54,280 nt of DNA from an uncultured Clostridia bacterium (lineage in GTDB: Bacteria; Bacillota; Clostridia; Christensenellales; DTU072): NCBI GenBank assembly GCA_944372095.1, contig CALVYG010000007.1, positions 1 to 54,280 on the forward strand. Reading direction: 5' to 3'. The translations under genes and the position numbers were made by a program. The notes beneath the pieces are model-generated. The model saw only the letters and a list, made by a program, of their open reading frames with translations. It searched no databases and was not told the origin of the DNA. The first letter of the stretch is position 1. Every line of letters begins with the position of its first letter. Shown here one piece after another: positions 42,999 through 49,611 of this stretch.

Positions 42999-43700
42999 TT
43001 AATCGTCAATCTTTATCATTCTGTACCCGATACCGACGTGAGTTTGAATATATTGCGGCGAATCGGCGGACGGTTCGATTTTTTTGCGCAAAGTCGCCAT
43101 AAATACGCGCAGGGAAGCAACGTTGCTTTCCCATGCAGCGCCCCATATTTTTTGCGTAATAAAAGTGTGAGTAAGCACTTTCCCGACGTTTTTTGACAAT
43201 AAGCACAGTAGTTTGTATTCGATAGGGGTAAGGTGGAGTTCTTCGCCGCTTAAATATGCACAACCTGCGCCATAATCTATCTTCAGATTTCCGTTGACAA
43301 AAACCGATTCGGATTTGTTTGTCGATTGTATTGCAAGAAGCCTTCTTTTCGTAACTCGTATTCTTGCGAGCAATTCTTCTACCGAAAAAGGTTTTGTCAG
43401 ATAATCGTCCGCACCGGCATCGAGCGCGTCGATTTTATCTTTATCTTCGGTTCTCGCGCTGATTACGATAATAGGCATTTCCGACCAGGAGCGTATTTTT
43501 CTGATAACGTCCACGCCGTCGATATCCGGCAAGCCCAAATCGAGCAGAACGACGTCCGGATTATGAGAAGACGCTTGCATAACTGCGTTTTCTCCGTTCG
43601 TTGCGGTAATATAATCGTAATCGTGCGTTTTCAAAGTCGTTCCGATAAGGTTACGAACGGGCGCGTCGTCTTCAACGACTAAAATAAGTAAGTTATTCAT
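42999..43700 (-). CDS. kdpE: OmpR/KdpE-type response regulator
   Basis: 233 aa. The receiver domain (1-120) has acidic VVEDDAPV, the phospho-acceptor Asp in VLLDLGLPDIDG and the conserved Lys in YLTKPFSVEE. The C-terminal winged helix (about 135-230) has the recognition helix in ESNVASLRVFMATLRKKIE and ends YIQTHVGIGYRMI, typical of KdpE. It overlaps the kinase gene by 8 nt. The likely target is the ktr operon upstream rather than a kdp operon, as none is present in the window. Confidence 0.92.
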   Translation of the reverse strand: MNNLLILVVEDDAPVRNLIGTTLKTHDYDYITATNGENAVMQASSHNPDVVLLDLGLPDIDGVDVIRKIRSWSEMPIIVISARTEDKDKIDALDAGADDYLTKPFSVEELLARIRVTKRRLLAIQSTNKSESVFVNGNLKIDYGAGCAYLSGEELHLTPIEYKLLCLLSKNVGKVLTHTFITQKIWGAAWESNVASLRVFMATLRKKIEPSADSPQYIQTHVGIGYRMIKIDD

Positions 43701-45651
43701 GAATTTCCACCTCCCCGACGGGTAATGTAAAGGTAAATATCGCGCCGTGCGGAACGTTGTCGGTTATCGTTATTTCCCCGCCGTGCGCGTTTATGATAGA
43801 TTTACACAACGAAAGTCCCAACCCGATACTGCGGCGGCAATCGACAATTTTATTTGCGCCTGTATAAAACATATCGAACACCCGTGATTTTTGTTCGTCC
43901 TCGATTCCTTTTCCGTTATCCGCCACGCTTATGCAAACCATACTTCCGCTTCTTTTTGCGGTAATCGTAATTTGCGAATCGGGTGGTGTGTACTTGATGG
44001 CATTGTCTAAAAGATTGATTAAAACCTGCACGATAAGCCGAGCATCCATTTTTGCAAGAAGCAAGTCATCGGGCTGTATTACGATAATTTTTTGCTTTTC
44101 GCTTTTCGTGTGAATATGCTTCAACGCCTCGGTTATCACGTCGCCTACGAGTTCCGTCGTCAAATTTATATTCATTCTGCCTTCTTCAAGGCGCGTGACC
44201 GCAAGCAGATTTTCAACCAGATTGATAAGCCAAAGCGAATCGCCGTAAATATCTTCGTATATTTGTTTTTTCGTCGCGTCGTCAATATCGTTACCGTTTG
44301 AAATCAGATTGCTCGCATTACCCGAAATGGAAGTAAGCGGAGTCCGTAAATCGTGCGATATGGAACGAAGAAGATTTGCGCGCAACTGTTCGTTTTTTGC
44401 AAGAACTGCGGCGCGTTCTCTTTCTTTGGCGTTTATGATTCCGTCAATTGCAATCGCGCATTCGCCGATAACGGAAACCACAATGCTTTCGTTAAAAGAA
44501 TCAATCGGCTTTTCTCCGACGAAAATACCTATTGCTCCATAGTTTTTGCCATTTTTACATATCGGGAAAAACGTATAGTCGCTTTCAGGATAAATATCCG
44601 TTCCTTTCCCTTCTTTTACATTGTTTTTCGTTACTTGCCAAGCAATTTTCTCGCAGTCGAGCGATATATCGGCGTCGGTGCTTTCAGCCTGAGAAACGTA
44701 AACTTTCTGCGCTTTTTCATTAAATACGATTACGTTCCGATTTAACAATTTTTCTAATTGATTTGCCGTAACCCGAAATATTTCCGCTTCGTCGGATGCT
44801 TTTTGAATCAACTGATTCGCGTCGAACAAAATTTTCGTTCTGTATGCCGTTTGAGTCGCCTGACGTTCCCGAGTTTTCAGTTTTTCGGTTGTTCCTCCTA
44901 TAATAAGGGACGCCGCAAGCATAATTACGAAAGTGACAGGGTAGCCGTTTCCGTACGCCAGAAACGAAAACTTCGGCTCGGTAAAAAGGAAATTAAAAAC
45001 CAGAACGCTCGCAACGGACGAAAGAACCCAACAAATTTTGCTTTTTGTCAGTATGGCGGTAATCAGAACGCCGAGTATATAAGTCGTAATGATATTTGCT
45101 TCGGTAAAACCGAGGCTTGAAAAAAGATAACCGAGTAAAGATGACAATAACAGTACAGCCGCCGAAACCGTCAAGCCTTTCAGAAGCTTTGCAAAATACG
45201 GCTTTTCAAAAAGCCTTTTCTTTCCTTTGGCTATAACGGCGTCACTGTCGGGAATGATATGTATATCGACGTTAGGAGCAAGCGATATCAGTTTTTCGGT
45301 TAAAGTCGGCTTGCCTATAAATTTTCGCTTACCGATAACGGTTCTGCCTATTACTATTTTAGTAACGCCGGAAAGACGAGCATACTCCGCAATTTGAAAA
45401 GCAACGTCGTCTCCGCATACGGTAACTATCGACGCGCCGTTTGTTTCGGCAAAACGAATGTTTGCAAGTAACCGTTCCGAGTCTTCCGTTGTCATAGATT
45501 CAGACGCGGGAGTTTTTACGTATAATGCGGAAAAAGTCGCATTGAACGCCTTTGCCATGGCTGCCGCTGTCTGAATTATTTTCGGATTTGAAGGCGCTGA
45601 AGACAAACAAACCAGAATGTGTTCTTTATCGCTTATATACTGCTTTCCCAT
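43693..45651 (-). CDS. kdpD: Short KdpD-like sensor histidine kinase with USP domain
   Basis: 652 aa; full-length KdpD is near 890. It lacks the N-terminal KdpD ATP-binding domain and begins with a USP domain (about 10-130). Then follow four TM helices (about 163-260, DUF4118 type), a GAF-like region (about 290-410), HisKA with H in SISHDLRTP, and HATPase_c with NLLDNAIKY, DNGKGI and GLGLSLCKS. The USP part has CLSSAPSN and FSALY, close to the motif of c-di-AMP-binding KdpD. It overlaps the regulator gene by 8 nt and is expected to phosphorylate it. Confidence 0.9.
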   Translation of the reverse strand: MGKQYISDKEHILVCLSSAPSNPKIIQTAAAMAKAFNATFSALYVKTPASESMTTEDSERLLANIRFAETNGASIVTVCGDDVAFQIAEYARLSGVTKIVIGRTVIGKRKFIGKPTLTEKLISLAPNVDIHIIPDSDAVIAKGKKRLFEKPYFAKLLKGLTVSAAVLLLSSLLGYLFSSLGFTEANIITTYILGVLITAILTKSKICWVLSSVASVLVFNFLFTEPKFSFLAYGNGYPVTFVIMLAASLIIGGTTEKLKTRERQATQTAYRTKILFDANQLIQKASDEAEIFRVTANQLEKLLNRNVIVFNEKAQKVYVSQAESTDADISLDCEKIAWQVTKNNVKEGKGTDIYPESDYTFFPICKNGKNYGAIGIFVGEKPIDSFNESIVVSVIGECAIAIDGIINAKERERAAVLAKNEQLRANLLRSISHDLRTPLTSISGNASNLISNGNDIDDATKKQIYEDIYGDSLWLINLVENLLAVTRLEEGRMNINLTTELVGDVITEALKHIHTKSEKQKIIVIQPDDLLLAKMDARLIVQVLINLLDNAIKYTPPDSQITITAKRSGSMVCISVADNGKGIEDEQKSRVFDMFYTGANKIVDCRRSIGLGLSLCKSIINAHGGEITITDNVPHGAIFTFTLPVGEVEIHE

Positions 45652-45715
45652 TCGGTTAATCCGTATCTCCTTCGTTTTATTCTTCCTGTATTATATCATA
45701 TTTTTTGAATAAAAT

Positions 45716-46012
45716 CTACTTGAAACGACTTTTGTAATCGTTTAAGACATCGATCAATTCACGATTTTCTCCGTCAAATATAACAATAGCGACTTTTTTA
45801 TGGCGTTTTTTGAAGTTTTCGATCTCGGAAATCGTATTTTCATGGTTTTCTGCGTAAATGAATTCGAGCGGACTGTATTTTTCTTCTTGTTCCTTTTCAA
45901 TTGCTTTTCTGTTTTTCTCCAAGAAGACGTCAAGCCTTTTCATAATGAAAAAGCCGAAAATCATAACTGCGATTACTGCAATAATAAGTATTACGTCTTC
46001 CATAAAAGTCAC
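45716..46012 (-). CDS. Small membrane protein in the ktr operon, unknown
   Basis: 98 aa, not recognised. One TM helix at residues 6-24 (VILIIAVIAVMIFGFFIMK) is followed by a charged cytoplasmic part: a coiled-coil-like segment EKNRKAIEKEQEEKY, then two alternating strand/helix units (PLEFIYAENHENTISEIENF, KVAIVIFDGENRELIDVLND). It lies between ktrA (15 nt) and the kinase (64 nt), so a role in potassium transport or sensing is suggested by position only. Confidence 0.75.
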   Translation of the reverse strand: MTFMEDVILIIAVIAVMIFGFFIMKRLDVFLEKNRKAIEKEQEEKYSPLEFIYAENHENTISEIENFKKRHKKVAIVIFDGENRELIDVLNDYKSRFK

Positions 46013-46027
46013 CTTCTTTTACGGCTG

Positions 46028-46687
46028 TTAAATATCAAAGCATTTCCGCATTGCTTTGTATTCCCCGAGAACTAAAAGCGTTTCTTCTGCGGAGAGAACC
46101 GTGTCGGCGGTAACAACGGCATTGATTTTTCCGTTTTTCTTTGTCGCGATGATATTTACGTTGTATTTTCTGCGAATATCGATTTCTACAACGGATTTCC
46201 CCACCCATGCCGACGGAACGGAAACCTCGAATATCGAGCAGGAATCACCGAGTTCTATGTAATCGAGAATGTGGTCGGAACTGTAACGGATTGCAGCCCA
46301 TGTGGCAAGTTGTTTTTCGGGATAAATAATTTCGTCTGCGCCGTTACGCAGAAGAAATTTTGCCTGCACGTCCTGTTCGGCGCGAGACACAACCTTTTGC
46401 GCGCCCAACTCTTTTAATAGGCAGGTAGTTTCAAGAGAACTTTGAAAGTCTCCGCCGATAGTTACAATGCAGACGTCGTAGTTTTTTACGCCGAGCGATT
46501 TCAACAACGCTTCGTTCGTGCTGTCGCCGATTTGTCCGTCAGTCACATAAGGCATAGCGTCGTTGACTCTTTCTTCGTTTTCGTCTACCGCCATGACTTC
46601 GTGTCCTAATTCGTGTAATTTCATTGCGATGTATTTCCCGAAACGTCCGAGACCTATCAATAAAACAGATTTCGTTTTCATATACAA
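46028..46687 (-). CDS. ktrA: KtrA/TrkA-type RCK regulatory subunit of potassium uptake
   Basis: 219 aa cytosolic ring-forming protein. The N-terminal RCK_N/Rossmann domain (about residues 5-130) starts VLLIGLGRFGKYIAMKL and has the acidic VMAVDENEERV for nucleotide ribose. The C-terminal RCK_C domain (about 140-219) has FEVSVPSAWVGKSVVEIDIR, the c-di-AMP-binding part in Bacillota KtrA. It follows ktrB by 67 nt. Confidence 0.93.
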   Translation of the reverse strand: MYMKTKSVLLIGLGRFGKYIAMKLHELGHEVMAVDENEERVNDAMPYVTDGQIGDSTNEALLKSLGVKNYDVCIVTIGGDFQSSLETTCLLKELGAQKVVSRAEQDVQAKFLLRNGADEIIYPEKQLATWAAIRYSSDHILDYIELGDSCSIFEVSVPSAWVGKSVVEIDIRRKYNVNIIATKKNGKINAVVTADTVLSAEETLLVLGEYKAMRKCFDI

Positions 46688-46754
46688 AAACCTCCTTAAC
46701 CGACTATAAAGACTTCTTTAGTAACCTTTAACCGAACCCGATTTCAAGCGTCGG

Positions 46755-48083
46755 CTAGCCTACTGCAATCGTATCCGTCGGCAACTTTGCCGCTTGCTTT
46801 TTATGTGCGCCGAAAGCGGCATATATTAACGTCAATCCGCCGACGCGTCCGAAAAACATAAATAATATCAAAATCAACTTGGACGCAATTCCGAGCGTCG
46901 GGGTAATTCCGAGAGTAAGACCTACCGTGCCGACGGCGGAAGCGGTTTCGTAAAGGCAGGACGTGATCGGTAAGTTTTCAATCGCGCTTATTGCCATTCC
47001 GCCGAATAAAAACAGGGTTATATACATTATAAATATCGCCGAAGCCGTCTTAACCGTTTCATCGTCAACGCGCCGTTTCATAAGTTCCGCATTGTCTTTT
47101 TTTCTGAACACGGAAAAAGCGGAAGAAAATAAAACTGCTACCGTCGTCGTTTTCATACCGCCTGCGGTCGAACCGGGTGAACCGCCTATCAACATAAGAA
47201 TAATCATCAGGTATAATCCCGTATCGCTGATCGCCGTAAGGTTTACAGTATTAAACCCTGCCGTCCTCGGCGTTACCGATTGAAACAAAGACGCAAGTAT
47301 TCGCTTACCGACAGGTAAATCGTCGAATTCAAAAAAGAAGAAGTAGATTGCGGGCAAAACAATAAGCGCGGCGGTTACAATCAATACCACTTTGCTTTGC
47401 GTGCGATATTCTTTTATTCGCCACTTGTGTTTGCAAACGTCTTCCCATACCAAAAAACCGATACCGCCGATAATAATCAGCAACATAATCGTAATATTGA
47501 TAACCGGTTGTTCGGAGTAGTGAGTTAGGGAAGTAAATTCGCCGCTTTTCGTCCCCATAATATCGAACCCGGCATTGCAGAACGCCGACACGGAATGGAA
47601 AATCGACAGCCAAATTCCTTCGGCGCCGTAATCTATACAAAATACGGGCATCATAACAAGCGCGCCGATAAGTTCAATCAAAAATATACCTTTGATTATA
47701 AATCCGGTCAGGCGGACTATACCGCTCACGTTTGGCGCAGAAATTGCATTTTTCATTGTTTCGCGGCTGAACAAACCGATTTTTTTGCCCGAAATAACGG
47801 CGAGAGACACGGCTATGGTAACAACGCCCATACCGCCGATTTGAATCAGTAACAATATTACGATTTGCCCGAATATCGTCCAGTGCGTTGCCGTATCGAA
47901 TACGGTAAGTCCCGTTACGCATACGGCGGACGTCGAAGTAAAAAGGGCGTCGATAAACGATGTCCATTCGTGAGTTCTTGAAGAAATCGGCAAGGTAAGT
48001 AAAAATGCGCCGAGCAAAATAACTCCCGCGAATCCCAATAGTATTATTTGAAAGGATGATAGTTTCCTTTTTAGTATTCCCAT
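46755..48083 (-). CDS. ktrB: KtrB/TrkH-type potassium-translocating subunit
   Basis: 442 aa membrane protein of the TrkH/KtrB superfamily with four MPM repeats. Filter-like segments are seen at SAVCVTGLTVFDTATHW, SAFCNAGFDIMG, TPRTAGFNTVN and SAVGTVGLTLG, each supplying a conserved glycine. GGSPGSTAGGMKTTT is the KtrB gating-loop region. Na+-dependent K+ uptake is the family role. First gene of the potassium module. Direct repeats possibly bound by KdpE lie about 80 nt upstream of the start. Confidence 0.94.
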   Translation of the reverse strand: MGILKRKLSSFQIILLGFAGVILLGAFLLTLPISSRTHEWTSFIDALFTSTSAVCVTGLTVFDTATHWTIFGQIVILLLIQIGGMGVVTIAVSLAVISGKKIGLFSRETMKNAISAPNVSGIVRLTGFIIKGIFLIELIGALVMMPVFCIDYGAEGIWLSIFHSVSAFCNAGFDIMGTKSGEFTSLTHYSEQPVINITIMLLIIIGGIGFLVWEDVCKHKWRIKEYRTQSKVVLIVTAALIVLPAIYFFFFEFDDLPVGKRILASLFQSVTPRTAGFNTVNLTAISDTGLYLMIILMLIGGSPGSTAGGMKTTTVAVLFSSAFSVFRKKDNAELMKRRVDDETVKTASAIFIMYITLFLFGGMAISAIENLPITSCLYETASAVGTVGLTLGITPTLGIASKLILILFMFFGRVGGLTLIYAAFGAHKKQAAKLPTDTIAVG

Positions 48084-48163
48084 GTAAAAGCCTCGATTCC
48101 GTTTATCGGTATCATAATATCATTTTTTTCATAAAGATAGCATTAGGATTCTCGTGAAAGGTA

Positions 48164-48185
48164 TTAAGATTGTATAAAGATTACA
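48164..48185. promoter_or_regulatory. Tandem 11-bp direct repeats upstream of ktrB, possible KdpE site
   Basis: TTAAGATTGTA (48164-48174) followed directly by TAAAGATTACA (48175-48185), 8 of 11 positions equal, one helical turn apart as for OmpR-family regulators. They lie 81 nt upstream of the ktrB ATG. Confidence 0.4.
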
Positions 48186-48329
48186 TGCAATCTGTCGCTG
48201 TTTTTTCGGCATCTTCCTTAAAATATTCAACAACACACATAATAGATAAACATCAAAAAAATTATTGCTTCTTAACACATTTAAAATCGACGTGAGTTTC
48301 TAAAAAGCAGACTTCCGTTTTTTATTGCT

Positions 48330-48367
48330 AAGCCGCCCGGAGAGAAATTTTATTCCGGCGGCTTTTT
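48330..48367 (+). terminator. Plus-strand terminator without an annotated gene before it
   Basis: Stem AAGCCGCC (48330-48337) with GGCGGCTT (48356-48363), extended by a GGA/TCC pair, then TTTTATTT. The T-run is on the plus strand only. The nearest plus-strand gene ends more than 7 kb upstream (41110), so it may close a small RNA transcribed from about 48200. Confidence 0.6.
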
Positions 48368-48421
48368 ATTTGAGAGAAAACAATAAAAATTATGCAAAAA
48401 CGGTTGCAAAGCGAAAACTCG

Positions 48422-48979
48422 TGTCTTTGTTAATATGAAAGGACTATTTTGTGGAATTTTTTTGTAACTTTTAGTCAAATGTCTGTATTTTGAAATCTCG
48501 CGTCCTTGGTGTATATGGAAGGTAAAATTTTTCTATACACCCCGAACTTTAGGAATTTCGTGTCCTTGGTTAAGTAAGGAAAAATTTTTTCGCAAAAATA
48601 TAGTGAAATACCCCGACAAAAGCGTTGTAACTTTCCAATATAAGTAGGAGGATTTTTATTTTTCTCGGAAACACCACGCCAAACGATATGTAAATGTCCA
48701 TATATAGTGAGAAGAATTTTTCTGTAAACCGTTAAGTTTCGTGCCGCAAGTGTCCAATTATAGTGGAATAACAATTTTTTACGAGAAAAATTTTGCGTAG
48801 ACCGTTTACTTTTCTCTTTGAAGTTTCCAATTATAGTAGGAGACTTTTTTCAAAAATTTTGTGAAACACCCCCACAAACAGGTATGCAAATGTCCAATAT
48901 ATATGGAGAGCGTTTTAAACTTCTTTTCTAAAAACCTTGTATTTGCGATAGCGAAATGTCCAATTATAGTGAGAGGATA
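48422..48979 (+). repeat. Array of diverged ~65-bp repeats
   Basis: A core close to TGTCCAATTATAGTGAGAG recurs with CC positions at about 48635, 48698, 48754, 48827, 48894 and 48960. More diverged copies (GTCCTTGG or GTCTTTG variants) lie at 48425, 48483, 48504 and 48564. Spacing from 48564 on is 56-73 bp. Between cores, weaker shared stretches occur (AATTTTTC, GTGAAAYACCCC, CAAAc), so the whole unit is repeated. Each core carries a -10-like TATAGT or variant followed by a G/A-rich SD-like run. No open frame spans it. Confidence 0.75.
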
Positions 48980-48983
48980 AAAA

Positions 48984-49346
48984 TCATAAGGAGAGAAAAA
49001 TTTTATGAAAAATTATAATCGGTATCGCCCGCTCAATTTCAGTCCAAATTGAAAACCCTATCCCTTTACTTTGAATACCGCATTTTACATATAGTAAGTC
49101 AAGATGGTTATGTTGCGTCTTTTCATCGATAACAACAACGGCTCCTCCGACCATAACGTTATCAACCGTCGCTTTGTACGCAACCGCGCCTTTACTCTTT
49201 AAGGATTGATCGATGTCTTTTTCAGGCAATATGACTTCTTCGGTTTTTCCATAAACTGCCTCAAAACTTTTCTGAAAAGCCTCTTGCATATCAACTTTAA
49301 ATTGTTTTATCTCATCAGGCGCAACTTCCGATAATACCGCTTTCAT
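48984..49346 (-). pseudogene. GNAT acetyltransferase, C-terminally truncated
   Basis: 120 aa. The beginning is a normal GNAT N-acetyltransferase: KAVLSEVAPDEIKQFKVDMQ, then AYKATVDNVMVGGAVVVID and NHLDLLYVKCGIQSKGIGFS with the acetyl-CoA-binding QxxGIG. After IWTEIERAIP (about 49020) it loses similarity and ends IIIFHKIFLSL; the last strands and helix are missing. The break coincides with the edge of the repeat array. SD AAGGAG lies before the ATG, and upstream is the leader RNA with its own promoter. Probably not functional. Confidence 0.8.
49005..49052 (+). other. Orphan plus-strand gene start adjoining the repeat array
   Basis: Right after the last repeat, SD AAGGAGAG is followed by an ATG (49005) and a 15-codon frame (MKNYNRYRPLNFSPN, stop at 49050-49052). 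It overlaps the antisense GNAT fragment. This looks like the 5' end of a gene whose body was lost in the same rearrangement that truncated the GNAT gene. Too short to be confident. Confidence 0.35.
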
Positions 49347-49495
49347 TATAATGCATCTCCTTCCAAAAAATAAAAGCTCGGCCTTACATAAAGTAATAGA
49401 CCGAGCTCACTCGACATCTTATCCGACAGGCGGCCGTGAAAACTCACTCCCCTACACTACGGTGTACTGTCCTCCGATGAAAATATTTAATTGTT
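49347..49495 (-). promoter_or_regulatory. Structured leader RNA with attenuator before the GNAT gene
   Basis: About 150 nt. A stem (49467-49471 with 49425-49429) encloses two hairpins (49453-49466 and 49436-49447), forming a three-way junction. A terminator follows: AGCTCGG/CCGAGCT arms (49375-49381 with 49401-49407) and, on the minus strand, the T-run TTTTATTTTTT. The SD and ATG of the GNAT gene come directly after. This is the layout of a riboswitch or other attenuation leader. I do not recognise a known class. Confidence 0.6.
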
Positions 49496-49501
49496 ATATG
49501 C

Positions 49502-49530
49502 ATTATATCCTTTACGGCATAAAATGTCAA
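49502..49530 (-). promoter_or_regulatory. Perfect sigma-A promoter of the leader RNA
   Basis: Minus strand: TTGACA (49530-49525), 17-nt spacer, TATAAT (49507-49502). Start expected near 49495. Both hexamers are exact consensus, so the leader should be strongly transcribed and controlled mainly by attenuation. Confidence 0.85.
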
Positions 49531-49611
49531 ATGATTCAATGCGATACATGCACTTGCCATCATAACGGCTGAGAACAAGCGCGGTACAGCATAATTTTTC
49601 AGCGACAGTTT

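Larger units (their letters stand above)
48084..48421. other. ktrB upstream region
   Basis: 338 bp without a gene, lying between the ktrB start and the repeat array. It holds the candidate KdpE repeats (48164-48185), a -10-like TATTAT for ktrB with no good -35, and a plus-strand terminator hairpin (48330-48367). I find no ydaO/c-di-AMP riboswitch sequence pattern in front of ktrB. Confidence 0.5.

Noticed and set aside
48084..48330. c-di-AMP (ydaO) riboswitch in front of ktrB
   Set aside because: The short leader lacks the conserved ydaO sequence blocks. Only OmpR-type repeats and a weak promoter are seen.
48475..48774. Minus-strand 99-aa frame over the repeat array
   Set aside because: It spans several diverged repeats, has internal repeat-derived words (VYRKIL) and no SD; explained by the array.
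48422..48979. The repeat array as a CRISPR array
   Set aside because: Repeats differ from each other too much, spacing varies from 56 to 73 bp, the stretches between them share sequence, and no cas gene is in the window.
49347..49445. Leader peptide starting with GTG (about 49448) and ending at the GNAT start
   Set aside because: A 33-codon frame from GTG with GGGGAG before it exists, but it runs through the terminator stem and overlaps structured RNA; it could be chance, so it is not called.
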